DNA from: an uncultured Acidimicrobiales bacterium
Lineage (GTDB): Bacteria > Actinomycetota > Acidimicrobiia > Acidimicrobiales > SZUA-35
Direction of reading: 5' to 3'
NCBI GenBank assembly: GCA_937930695.1
Contig: CALHCB010000095.1
Span: 1 to 58,455 of the forward strand
Length of the DNA: 58,455 nucleotides
Below, one piece after another: positions 42,037 to 50,818 of this stretch. The notes beneath the pieces are model-generated. The model was not told the origin of the DNA. It was given only the letters and a program-made list of their open reading frames with translations, and made no database searches. Numbering within the stretch: the first letter of the stretch is position 1; each line of letters starts with the position of its first letter. The translations under genes and the position numbers were made by a program.

Positions 42037-44894
42037 GCACCAGTCCAAGCTCTCCCACCCGGATCGACGCGCAACCGGGTGAAGTCATCGACCGGTCCAC
42101 CACGATTCGATTCTCTTGGAATGGCACGTCGATGACGGGCTTTGCCGGCGACACCATTGCGTCTGCGTTGATGGCAAACGGAGTGCGCGTGATCTCCCGC
42201 AGTATGAAGTATCACCGGCCGCGCGGTTATCTGACGGCCGACTTCTGGGATCCCAACGGATTCGTGCAGGTCGGCGACGATCCCAACGTTCGCTCAGGTC
42301 ACCGTTTGATCGAGAACGGAATGGACGTCGAGCCGCAGAATGTCTGGCCTTCACTCGACCACGATGTGAAGGCTGCGAATGGCTTGGTGGGTCGCTTTCT
42401 CACCGCTGGCTTCTACTACAAGACCTTCATGCGTCCAGCCAAGCTGTGGCCGCAATTCGAGAAGGTTCTGGCCACGTTCGCACCGGGTGGAACCGTCGAT
42501 CTCGACACACCACACCGGTTGCATGACAAGCGCTACATCCACCCCGACGTTGTGGTGGCTGGCGGTGGTCCCGCAGGGATGTCTGCTGCGCTCGCAGCAG
42601 CAGAAGCGGGCGCCCAGGTTGTGCTTGTCGAACACGAACACCACCTTGGCGGTCACTTGTTGTGGGGGAGTGATGCTGACCGAGCAGTTGTGGCTCACTT
42701 CGCATCTGCGCTCGAGAAGGCTGGCGTCGAAGTGCTTCTCAACTCCACCGTCACCGGACGGTACGAGGACAACTGGGTTGCCATTAATCAACGCAGTCAC
42801 CCGCTTGCGGTTGAGCGGCTCATCAAGGCACGAGCCAAGATCCTCGTTGTCGCTCCCGGTTTGATCGAGCGGCCCTACGTCTTTGCGGGCAACGACAAGC
42901 CCGGCGTGATGTTGTCTGGAGCAGTCCGTCGCCTCATCAACTTGTACGGCGTCAAGCCGGGTTCGAAGGCCGTGGTGTTGACAGCCAACGCCGATGGCGA
43001 TGCAACCATCGCCGACCTTGAGCGGATCGGCGTCGACGTTCACGTTGTCGACGCACGGAAAGGTGAGGGGATCGTGGCTGCCGATGGCCCAGCCAAGAGT
43101 GTGACCTCGGTTGAAGGAGCGGACGGCACCAAGATCGATTGCGATCTGCTCGTCACGGCCATTGGCTGGACCGCTCCGACGTCGCTGCTCAACATGTCCG
43201 GCGATCGGCCGGTTTATGACCCACAAACAGCGCGCTTCTTCCCCGGTGTCGACATCGACAACGTGCTGAGCACGGGCGGAATTGTGGGCGATGGAATGTT
43301 GGACGAAGTGATCGACCATGGGCAACAGACAGGTCGGTTGGCTGCCGATCGAGCCGCCGCGGTCGCTCACCGACTTCAGGCATTCACTGCGCGGGCGACT
43401 CCGGTTCACGGAGATGAGCCGGAGTGGACTCCCGATAGAAGATCGGAGTTACCTCGAGATGCTCACCCGGAACTATTCCGATCATCCACGCACGGCATCG
43501 TTGATTTCTCCGAAGACGTCGGGTCAAAGGATCTCTTTGGTGCCGCGGCAGAAGGCTTCGACTCTGTCGAACTGATCAAGCGTTTCACGACCGCGACGAT
43601 GGGTCCGGCCCAGGGCAAGCTCGAAACCGTCAATACGGTGGCGGTGCTGGCCGAAGCTCGCGGCGAGACCATCGCCGAGGTGGGGACCACGGTGTGGCGC
43701 CCGCCTTACGCGCCGATCACCCTCGGCGCACTCGCTGGACGGATCTTCGAACCAGTTCGAGTGTCGTCGATCCAGCCATGGCACGAACGCAATGATGCCG
43801 TACCGATTCTGGCGGGAGCATGGATTCGGCCCGAGCATTATGGCGATGCTGCTGCCGAGGTGCGGAACACTCGAGAGAACGTCGGCATCATTGATGTCAC
43901 GCCGCTCGGCAAGCTCGACCTCCGGGGCCCAGATGTTCCCAAGCTGCTGAGCATGCTCTACACCAACAAGTGGATGAAGCTGCCGGTTGGCTCGGTTCGC
44001 TATGGACTGATGTGCGCAGAAGATGGCGTTGTCCTCGACGACGGCGTCACCGCCCGACTGGGTGAAGAGCACTATTTGATGACCACGACAAGCTCCGGCG
44101 CGGCGACGATTTGGGAGTGGGCCGAGAACTGGCTCCAGACCGAACATCCGGAGTGGCAGGTACACATCACGCCGGTAACGACCGGGCTCACGAGCATTAA
44201 CGTCGCTGGTCCCAAGAGCCGTGAGTTGGTCGGGCGGCTCACCGATATTGATCTCGATCCTCAGTCGTTCGAGTACATGCAGGTGCGGACTGGATCAGTG
44301 GCGGGAGTCGAGAACTGCATCGCTTGGCGCATTGGATTCACAGGCGAACTCTCCTATGAGCTTCACGTGCCTTCTGGACACGGCCTTCACGTATGGGAAT
44401 CGCTTCTCGAAGCCGGAACCGATCTCGGCGTGAAGCCATTTGGCCTCGAAGCACAGCGAATCATGCGCTTGGAAAAGGGCCACTTCATCGTGGGTCAAGA
44501 CACCGACGGCCTCACGAAAGCACCGTCGACTGGGATGAGCAGCTTGATCAAGCTCGACAAGGACGACTTCGCTGGGAAGGCGGAGCTCGGGTGGGCCATG
44601 GAAGACGTCGAAGCCCCGATCGTGGTGTCGATTCAGACCTCCGACGGCACCATCGTGCCCCGCGAGGCATCGCAGATCGTGAAGGCAGGCACGAACGAGA
44701 TTCTCGGCCGCATCACGTCGTCTCGAATGTCGCCGACCCTTGGACGCTCAGTCTGCCTTGGGCAGGTAGCGCCACACGTCAGCGCCCCAGGGACCGAACT
44801 CACGATCGTCCTGGCCGATGGCACCAGAACCCAGGCCAACGTGATGGAACATCATGCGCATTTCGATCCGGAAGGAGAGCGTCTTCGTGGCTGA
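42033..44894 (+). CDS. soxA: Sarcosine oxidase subunit alpha
   Basis: This 953-aa alpha subunit starts at the ATG at 42033; an open frame extends to 41871 but is inside soxD. The N-terminal ferredoxin-like domain (Y-H-R-P-R-G at about 62-67) comes first. An NAD-binding Rossmann domain follows (V-V-V-A-G-G-G-P-A-G-M near residue 175). A SoxA-specific segment with L-I-K-R-F-T-T-A-T-M-G-P then leads to a C-terminal GcvT-like folate domain (from about residue 590). It transfers the sarcosine methyl group to tetrahydrofolate as methylene-THF. No folate-pathway genes are adjacent. Confidence 0.95.
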   Translation: MSTSPSSPTRIDAQPGEVIDRSTTIRFSWNGTSMTGFAGDTIASALMANGVRVISRSMKYHRPRGYLTADFWDPNGFVQVGDDPNVRSGHRLIENGMDVEPQNVWPSLDHDVKAANGLVGRFLTAGFYYKTFMRPAKLWPQFEKVLATFAPGGTVDLDTPHRLHDKRYIHPDVVVAGGGPAGMSAALAAAEAGAQVVLVEHEHHLGGHLLWGSDADRAVVAHFASALEKAGVEVLLNSTVTGRYEDNWVAINQRSHPLAVERLIKARAKILVVAPGLIERPYVFAGNDKPGVMLSGAVRRLINLYGVKPGSKAVVLTANADGDATIADLERIGVDVHVVDARKGEGIVAADGPAKSVTSVEGADGTKIDCDLLVTAIGWTAPTSLLNMSGDRPVYDPQTARFFPGVDIDNVLSTGGIVGDGMLDEVIDHGQQTGRLAADRAAAVAHRLQAFTARATPVHGDEPEWTPDRRSELPRDAHPELFRSSTHGIVDFSEDVGSKDLFGAAAEGFDSVELIKRFTTATMGPAQGKLETVNTVAVLAEARGETIAEVGTTVWRPPYAPITLGALAGRIFEPVRVSSIQPWHERNDAVPILAGAWIRPEHYGDAAAEVRNTRENVGIIDVTPLGKLDLRGPDVPKLLSMLYTNKWMKLPVGSVRYGLMCAEDGVVLDDGVTARLGEEHYLMTTTSSGAATIWEWAENWLQTEHPEWQVHITPVTTGLTSINVAGPKSRELVGRLTDIDLDPQSFEYMQVRTGSVAGVENCIAWRIGFTGELSYELHVPSGHGLHVWESLLEAGTDLGVKPFGLEAQRIMRLEKGHFIVGQDTDGLTKAPSTGMSSLIKLDKDDFAGKAELGWAMEDVEAPIVVSIQTSDGTIVPREASQIVKAGTNEILGRITSSRMSPTLGRSVCLGQVAPHVSAPGTELTIVLADGTRTQANVMEHHAHFDPEGERLRG

Positions 44895-45465
44895 TTCACC
44901 GACGTTCCGTGGACCCACCCGATTCGAGAGTCCGATTGTGGCGTCCTACATGCCGCACTCGAGAGAGCCGCTGACTCTGACCGATGAGTCATCGACGACC
45001 AAGCTGATCGTTCGAGCCGCCGACGACTCGGACGCGGCCGCTCAGCTCGGTGTGGGATTCGGTTCCAGTCGGGTGGCTGGAAACGTTCACATCTGGGGCC
45101 AACGTCCGACCGAATGGTTGTTGGTCGGCGGGGGAGAAGACGTCGCCACATTCGCTGGGTCGCTCGATCAGAGTGGGCATGTCAGCCTCATCGATCACAC
45201 CCACAGCCGAGCCTTGTTTCGACTCCAGGGCGCACCGTCCACCGATCTGCTCGAGAAAGTGTGTGGACTCGACTGGGGAGACGCCATGACGCCCGATGGT
45301 GCCGTAACGTCTGCCTCGGTTGCCAAAGTCGGGTGCGATATTGCTCGCCACGATCAGGATGGCGTTGCCTCCTACCGCATTGCCTGCGATCGGTCGTTCG
45401 CCCAGTATCTCTTCGACGCTCTGCTCGATGCCGGCGAGGAATTCGGCATCAACGCCGTGGTGTGA
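44887..45465 (+). CDS. soxG: Sarcosine oxidase subunit gamma
   Basis: This 192-aa gamma subunit completes the soxBDAG set. I chose the GTG at 44887, which overlaps soxA by 8 bp and has AGGAG about 9 nt upstream. The GcvT-like fold is recognisable by V-H-I-W-G-Q-R-P-T-E-W-L-L-V-G and a DHTHSRALFRLQGA segment. It is convergent with the DNA polymerase gene, 30 nt apart. Confidence 0.88.
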   Translation: MADSPTFRGPTRFESPIVASYMPHSREPLTLTDESSTTKLIVRAADDSDAAAQLGVGFGSSRVAGNVHIWGQRPTEWLLVGGGEDVATFAGSLDQSGHVSLIDHTHSRALFRLQGAPSTDLLEKVCGLDWGDAMTPDGAVTSASVAKVGCDIARHDQDGVASYRIACDRSFAQYLFDALLDAGEEFGINAVV

Positions 45466-45495
45466 ACTGGCCAGACGTGAATCGGCCGGTTTGAT

Positions 45496-47895
45496 TCAGG
45501 ACGATTCGATCTCGAGTACGTCCGCTTCGGCCAGCGACCGGCGGATATCGACATCGGCCTTTGGCGCGACGTCGGGACAAAATCGTCGGGATGCCTGTTC
45601 GAGAGCCTCGCGCACCTCGTCGGCGAGCTGGGTTGCATCGGCCCGGTTGCACTCCACGACGACCGAGTCGTGGACAGTCTGCACCGGACGAGCGCCCGGA
45701 AAGCGAACCAGACGGGCGTCGATGTCTGCATATGCCGCAAGCATGATGTCGGCTACGCCGCCCTGAATGGGTGCGTTCCGCCATGCGTTGACCATGGCAG
45801 ATGTTCGCTCTTTGGCCGCTCGCTGAAGTGAGCGGTAGGCGACATCGGCACCGAGCGCGAGCGCCATTGCCTCGATGTAGCAGCGGCGAAGCGCTCGATC
45901 CTCGAACTGTCGACTGATCTCACCGTCAGAGAGTGGAACGCCATCGTTGTTGTGAAGCTTCACGTCGAACTCGGCCTCGAAGTCGGAACGAACCGACACC
46001 AGGGCGGAACGGTCTGAGCGCACCGCGTCGGTGATGGCGGCGAGGAAGAGGCGATCGAGATGGAGGTTGAACTGCTGTCGTCGGCCGGCGACGGTACGGC
46101 TTGCGAACGTGAACGGTTCGCCATCTGCCAAAAGCGCGACTGGAGCGGAGTAGTTCATCAACCACTCGATCTCGGCCTGAAGCGTCGGGCCAGCAGCGCC
46201 ATGACGGTCGGGGTGCAACTCAGCAATTTCCGCCGCGTTTGGCCAGCGATTCTGGGTCTTGCGGAACGTGCGGCGAATCCCCGAGACCTCGGCAAAGCCG
46301 CGGGCCAGGCGCATCGTGATGTCCCAGTCAATTCGTGATGTGTCATCGCTGATGGTTCGAATTTCAGATATCCGATCCTCGGCCCAGGCCGCCGTGCCGG
46401 GGTAGGTCCGGCGATATTGGGCCAAAAGTTCCTTCGCCTCGTCGACGCTCGTGGGGGAGCCCTCGGCGGTCAGTGAACGAGCGAGCGCAGATGCGCCGGT
46501 TCCATACGCAATGCCGAAGTTGAGCGCCTTGGCGATCTGCCGGAGATGTTTGAACCGATCAGGGTCTCCCTGACGCAACTGTTCTGGATCGAAACCGAAC
46601 ATGCTGGCTGCAGTGCTGACGTGGACATCGACGCCTCGAGCGAATGCTTCGCGCAGTGGTTTGTCGTCGGCTACTTGAGCGAGGAAACGCAGCTCGGCCT
46701 GACTCAGATCGGCGTGGACGAACACGCGCTCGGTGTCCGGCGGGGTGAAGTACGGCTTCATCCGCGGCGTGAAATTCTGTGCGTTCGGGTTCCGGCTCGC
46801 GAGACGGCCAGTATTGGTGCCAACGACCTGCAGATATTGAGGCCGAAGCCGACCGTCGTCGTGGAGGTGTTCGCGGATCGACTCGCCATACGTGCTCAGC
46901 GTCTTGGTCAAGCTACGGAACTCGAGGAGCGCCGTGCTGAGGTCACCCCCGATTTCTCGGAGCACGGTGGCGGTGACCGAGTCGGCGTCGGCGAGATGTC
47001 GCGGCTGGCGGTAACGACGCTCGGTCCAAGCGAGAACTTCTCGTTCGGACCATCGGTTGAGGGCGTGACGAACCTGACGGTCAGAAGCAGGGTTCCACGA
47101 CGGCTCGACCACATCATCGAAAAGAGTGCCCTGGCCGCCCCCGGTGAGCGCCGCAAGCTTGCCGACGACGAGCCGATGCTGATCATCCATCCGGGACAGC
47201 TCGGCCTCCCAGCCAGCCCAATCAAACGGCAGTCCTGTTCGTTCCATCTGGTCGAGAAACGGTCGCGCTGCCATCTCGACGTCGCTGATTTCGGTGAGCT
47301 CGGCTCTGTGGAGTGCCGTCCGAATCTCGTCGCTCACCCAGAGCGTCTCGACCGCGTCGGCTGCCGCGTAGCGAATCTGGTCATCGGTCAGATCGTCGAA
47401 CGCTGTGTAGGAAAGCTGTGTGGTGCCTTTGCCCTCGGCCTCGATACCGAGGTAGTGGCTGGTCGCCCATGCGAGTCCGTGAAACCAGGTGAACCCACTG
47501 CGTCCCTGATGGATCAGGGCATCAGCGAGCTGGGCATCCCACCACACGAGTCCGCGAGTGGTGTCGGCCGATTCCCACACCGCAGCGTCCAGGATGCGCG
47601 CATCGAAGTTGGCGTTCCAGGCATCTGCGACCACCCCATCGAGCACAGGCGCGAGCAGTGTTGGGTCGAGATCACGGGCATCGACAACGAAGGCTTGCTC
47701 GGTGCCATCAACGCTTCGAGCCGCAACTGACATCACTCGCAGAATCTGGGCCTTTGGTCCATTGATCGGGACCTCGGTGTCGATTGCGACACGATCAGCT
47801 CGTCGGAGAACCTCCGCGAGGGTTTGCAGTTGCGATGGTTGATTGATGAGCGTGTAGGGAACGTCGTGGGGGTTCCGCACTTGGATCGCGACCAT
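45496..47895 (-). CDS. DNA polymerase I-like protein: 3'-5' exonuclease + polymerase, with insertion
   Basis: This 799-aa family A polymerase has no 5'-3' nuclease domain. The exonuclease domain (1-200) is intact: Asp39-x-Glu41, Asp98 in N-A-N-F-D, and Tyr176...Asp180. Polymerase motifs are A, Asp396 in HADLSQAELRF; B, Arg452-x3-Lys456...Tyr464 (RQIAKALNFGIAYG); C, His742-Asp743. Motif A lacks the usual Tyr after Asp (Leu instead). Between the fingers and the N-A-P-I-Q-G-G loop at 707, roughly 150-170 extra residues are inserted compared with PolA. It is therefore a second, specialised polymerase rather than the replicative PolA. It sits 67 nt downstream of an acyl-CoA dehydrogenase gene. Confidence 0.9.
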   Translation of the reverse strand: MVAIQVRNPHDVPYTLINQPSQLQTLAEVLRRADRVAIDTEVPINGPKAQILRVMSVAARSVDGTEQAFVVDARDLDPTLLAPVLDGVVADAWNANFDARILDAAVWESADTTRGLVWWDAQLADALIHQGRSGFTWFHGLAWATSHYLGIEAEGKGTTQLSYTAFDDLTDDQIRYAAADAVETLWVSDEIRTALHRAELTEISDVEMAARPFLDQMERTGLPFDWAGWEAELSRMDDQHRLVVGKLAALTGGGQGTLFDDVVEPSWNPASDRQVRHALNRWSEREVLAWTERRYRQPRHLADADSVTATVLREIGGDLSTALLEFRSLTKTLSTYGESIREHLHDDGRLRPQYLQVVGTNTGRLASRNPNAQNFTPRMKPYFTPPDTERVFVHADLSQAELRFLAQVADDKPLREAFARGVDVHVSTAASMFGFDPEQLRQGDPDRFKHLRQIAKALNFGIAYGTGASALARSLTAEGSPTSVDEAKELLAQYRRTYPGTAAWAEDRISEIRTISDDTSRIDWDITMRLARGFAEVSGIRRTFRKTQNRWPNAAEIAELHPDRHGAAGPTLQAEIEWLMNYSAPVALLADGEPFTFASRTVAGRRQQFNLHLDRLFLAAITDAVRSDRSALVSVRSDFEAEFDVKLHNNDGVPLSDGEISRQFEDRALRRCYIEAMALALGADVAYRSLQRAAKERTSAMVNAWRNAPIQGGVADIMLAAYADIDARLVRFPGARPVQTVHDSVVVECNRADATQLADEVREALEQASRRFCPDVAPKADVDIRRSLAEADVLEIESS

Positions 47896-47932
47896 TACTT
47901 CAGGGCTCCCACGCCTCCGACCTTAAGCGGGG

Positions 47933-47970
47933 TCAGTGACATTGCGTCACTGAGAGACGGGTTTACCCGT
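47933..47970. terminator. Tandem hairpins between acyl-CoA dehydrogenase and polymerase
   Basis: TCAGTGAC/GTCACTGA (47933-47953, 5-nt loop) and ACGGGT/ACCCGT (47957-47970) form two adjacent perfect hairpins just after the dehydrogenase coding end and before the polymerase start. They may terminate or attenuate. The first, being symmetrical and 38 nt upstream of the polymerase gene, could also be an operator. Confidence 0.45.
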
Positions 47971-49201
47971 TCTTGGGAAGTTCGCTGAACGGCGTGTCGC
48001 GGCCCGGTCCTGGTTCTTTGGGCAGGCCGAGCGCTCGCTCCCCGATGATGTTTCGCTGCACTTCGTCGCTCCCGCCGTAGATGGACGGTGCGGGTGAGAA
48101 CATCGTGATCTCCTGGAACAAACCGCCGCTCACGCTGTCGTCGCCAGTGATCATCGCGTGGGGACCCAACACCTCGCAGCTGATGTCCCGAGTCATGCGT
48201 GTGACGTGACTGTTGCGGAGCTTGGCCAGACTGCCTTCGCCCCCGGTCTTCGCGCTGCCCGACTTCATTCGTCCGACATGCCAACGGGTGATCATCATCG
48301 ACGAATGGAGTTTCACGAGATCCTGGCGAATCGTCGGATCGGTTGCGGCGTCATTGTCTGACGCATGGTTGATCAGTTGTTTGATTCTCCCGGGCCCCAC
48401 CATGCCGGAGCTGAGCGCCGAAATTTTCTCACCGAAGGACCCAGCCGGCTTGTCGAGGTGACCGCCGATGGATCCGGGGAGGGCGGCCGACGGAGCGGAG
48501 ATGCTCTCGCCGCCAATGCTGTTCCGCTCGAACATGAGCGTCGTGTTGGCGACCCGCCAGCCGTCGTTGAGGTCACCGACGACGTGATCGTGTGGCACCC
48601 GGGCCTCATCGATGAACACTTCATTGAAAAGTGACCGGCCAGTCATCTCTCGCAAGGGTCGAACCTCGACGCCGTCTTGTTTCATAGGGAAGACGAAATA
48701 CGAGATGCCGCGGTGCTTGGGCGCATCGGGCTCAGTCCTGGCCATGAGAATGCCGTAGTCGGCCCATTGGCCCATCGAGGTCCAAACCTTCTGGCCCGAC
48801 ACCACCCACTCGTCGCCATCACGCTCGGCGCGCGTCTGGATCCCGGCGAGATCCGAGCCTGCGCCTGGCTCGCTGAATAGTTGGCACCAGCCATGCTTCC
48901 CGTCCAGAATTTTCGGCACGTATGTGTTGATGAGTTCATCTGAACCGTGTGCAAGAAGCGTCGGTGCGGCAAGCATCATCCCGAGTCCGCTTGGCGGACC
49001 GAGCGCTCCTCGGTCAATCATCGCGTGGGCCAGTTTCGTAGTTTGGGCTCGAGACCACCCTCGGCCCCATGGTGCAGCCAGCGTGGGGGCAGCCAGACCA
49101 GCACGGGCCAGACGGTCCCACCACTGCTCGACGGGCAGGTCGGCGTCCCAGTTCTGGTCGAGCCACTCGTCGATCGGCAGGTCATTCTCGATATCAGTCA
49201 T
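47963..49201 (-). CDS. Acyl-CoA dehydrogenase
   Basis: This 412-aa acyl-CoA dehydrogenase has L-F-S-E-P-G-A-G-S-D-L-A-G near 110-122, W-T-S-M-G-Q-W-A-D-Y, G-R-S-L-F-N-E-V-F-I-D-E-A-R-V-P and a C-terminal Y-G-G-S-D-E-V-Q-R-N-I-I-G-E. At the position of the short-chain catalytic Glu this terminal block has Gly, as in sterol-type and long-chain FadE enzymes, where the base lies elsewhere. It follows a CoA-transferase and a NIPSNAP gene in one operon, suggesting a route that activates a carboxylic acid as a CoA ester and then oxidises it. Confidence 0.9.
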   Translation of the reverse strand: MTDIENDLPIDEWLDQNWDADLPVEQWWDRLARAGLAAPTLAAPWGRGWSRAQTTKLAHAMIDRGALGPPSGLGMMLAAPTLLAHGSDELINTYVPKILDGKHGWCQLFSEPGAGSDLAGIQTRAERDGDEWVVSGQKVWTSMGQWADYGILMARTEPDAPKHRGISYFVFPMKQDGVEVRPLREMTGRSLFNEVFIDEARVPHDHVVGDLNDGWRVANTTLMFERNSIGGESISAPSAALPGSIGGHLDKPAGSFGEKISALSSGMVGPGRIKQLINHASDNDAATDPTIRQDLVKLHSSMMITRWHVGRMKSGSAKTGGEGSLAKLRNSHVTRMTRDISCEVLGPHAMITGDDSVSGGLFQEITMFSPAPSIYGGSDEVQRNIIGERALGLPKEPGPGRDTPFSELPKNG

Positions 49202-49212
49202 GGTCCTGATCC

Positions 49213-49512
49213 TCAGTTCAGGTCGAGTACGTCGACGATCGAAACGTGGAGTTTGACCGTTGGTGGTTTGTAGTCGCCGTAGGCCGCGGCTCGCTCCGGC
49301 GATGCGTTGTAGGTCGCCTCGACCTCTTTGAAGGCATCCAGATCACCGTCAAAGCTCGTGGACCAGACGAACTGGCTCGTTTCGTGATCGGCGTAGGCCC
49401 AATCGAGCGTGAGTCCATATCCCGCTCGAGCGGGTACAAGTCCCTTGAACCATTCCACGAATTCGTCGAGTTTGCCTGGTTCGATTTCGTAACGACGGAG
49501 CTGGGTGGTCAT
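49213..49512 (-). CDS. NIPSNAP-family small protein
   Basis: This 99-aa ferredoxin-like alpha-beta barrel protein of the NIPSNAP/ABM group begins L-R-R-Y-E-I-E-P-G-K-L-D-E-F and has F-V-W-S-T-S-F-D, D-A-F-K-E-V-E-A-T-Y-N-A-S-P-E-R. Function of single-domain bacterial members is unclear; small monooxygenase or binding roles are suspected. It overlaps the upstream CoA-transferase by 4 bp (ATGA at 49509-49512) and precedes the dehydrogenase by 11 nt, so it belongs to that pathway. Confidence 0.8.
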   Translation of the reverse strand: MTTQLRRYEIEPGKLDEFVEWFKGLVPARAGYGLTLDWAYADHETSQFVWSTSFDGDLDAFKEVEATYNASPERAAAYGDYKPPTVKLHVSIVDVLDLN

Positions 49513-50708
49513 TCGGCGATCGTAGTTCCGACGACCCCGTCATCTCGAAGTGACGCGATCTCCTCAGCTCCGAATCCCCAGTCGGCGAGCACCTCGTCGG
49601 TGTCCTGGCCGTTCTTCGGCGGAGGGCACGAGATCTCGCTCGGTGATTCGCTGAATCGAGGAGCGGGTGCAGGCTGGATCACGCCGCCATGTTCAACGAA
49701 CGTTTTGCGCTCGACCAAGTGCGGATGGTGCGGCGCTTCCTCCATGTCGAGCACAGGCTGAACGCACGCATCGATCTGATCGAAAAGTTCGGTCCATTGA
49801 TCTCGGGTGCGAGTGGCGACTACGGCTGCCAACTTTTCGCCCAGTTCTGGCCATTGGGTTCGACTGGCGCGAAACGAGAACTCGGCGTCGTCCAGCTCGA
49901 AGACCGCAGCCAGATTGCGATAGTGCTTGGGGCTGAGGCAGGCGACAGAGATGAAGCGATCGTCAGAGCAGCGATACATCCGGTACAGCCAGTGGCCACC
50001 GTCAACGTTGTTCGCTTCTCGCTCGTTGCGCCAGACCCCGCCCGCCATGCCGCCGTACATGTACGCCATGAGGTTGGCTGACCCATCGACCATTGCGGCA
50101 TCGATGACCTGACCGCGGCCGGTCCGTTGGGCCTCGATGATGCCGGCCATCATGCCCATCGCGAGATACGCGCCTCCGCCGCCGAAGTCTCCGCCCAAGA
50201 TCAACGGAGGAACCGGATGGTCTTTGGTGCCGACGGCACCTGCAACTCCGGTGAGCGAGACAAAGCTCAAATCGAATCCGGCTTTGTCTGCCAGCGGCCC
50301 GTACTGGCCAAACCCGGTCATCCGGCCGTAGACGAGGCGAGGGTTTCGGGCGAGTGCCACCTCTGGCCCCAGCCCGAGCTTCTCGCAGACGCCAGGACGG
50401 TTGCCTTCGATGAACCCGTCGGCCTGATCCGTGAGCCGCAACATCGCTTCGACGCCGTCCGGTGTTGTGAGATCGATGGCGACCGCTCGTCGGTTGCGCC
50501 ACATCGTTCGATATTCGTCTGAGGGGTAGCCGTAGTCGACCTCTTCCGGGCGATCGACACGGATGATCTCGGCGCCCATGTCTGACAACAGCATTCCGGC
50601 AAACGGGCCAGGCCCGATGCACCACATTTCGACGATCTTCAATCCGGACAGGGGTCCCACAGCGCCTCCAGCGTTCGACGTCGGACCGTAGTCGGATGGG
50701 TCTGGCAC
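49509..50708 (-). CDS. Family III CoA-transferase (CaiB/BaiF/AMACR family)
   Basis: This 399-aa CoA-transferase family III protein has D-R-P-E-E near 52, E-G-N-R-P-G-V at 101-107, L-V-Y-G-R-M-T-G-F-G-Q-Y-G-P, the nucleophile candidate Asp174 in G-G-D-F-G-G-G-G, and G-R-G-Q-V-I-D-A-A-M-V-D-G. In alpha-methylacyl-CoA racemases a catalytic His precedes this region in G-H-D; here it is Phe145 (A-G-F-D). A true CoA-transferase is therefore more likely than a racemase. The start is taken as the GTG at 50708. First gene of the operon with NIPSNAP and acyl-CoA dehydrogenase, divergent from the glutathione peroxidase gene. Confidence 0.85.
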   Translation of the reverse strand: MPDPSDYGPTSNAGGAVGPLSGLKIVEMWCIGPGPFAGMLLSDMGAEIIRVDRPEEVDYGYPSDEYRTMWRNRRAVAIDLTTPDGVEAMLRLTDQADGFIEGNRPGVCEKLGLGPEVALARNPRLVYGRMTGFGQYGPLADKAGFDLSFVSLTGVAGAVGTKDHPVPPLILGGDFGGGGAYLAMGMMAGIIEAQRTGRGQVIDAAMVDGSANLMAYMYGGMAGGVWRNEREANNVDGGHWLYRMYRCSDDRFISVACLSPKHYRNLAAVFELDDAEFSFRASRTQWPELGEKLAAVVATRTRDQWTELFDQIDACVQPVLDMEEAPHHPHLVERKTFVEHGGVIQPAPAPRFSESPSEISCPPPKNGQDTDEVLADWGFGAEEIASLRDDGVVGTTIAE

Positions 50709-50806
50709 AGCGAGATGGCTGTCAGTTCGGTGATGCCGATTCGGTGAGGATGTTGGAGCAACCGATAGAGGATGGGCCGGACATCTCGGGTCTGCGCAGC
50801 GTCTTG

Positions 50807-50812
50807 TACGGT
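50807..50812 (+). promoter_or_regulatory. TACGGT -10 box of glutathione peroxidase gene
   Basis: TACGGT is 6 nt before the ATG at 50819. It supports that ATG as a leaderless start for the in-frame-TGA peroxidase. Confidence 0.45.
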
Positions 50813-50818
50813 CTGGCG

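Noticed and set aside
46546..47730. Long plus-strand open frame (394 codons) within the polymerase gene
   Set aside because: It is antisense to intact exonuclease and polymerase motifs; no family pattern or start signal.
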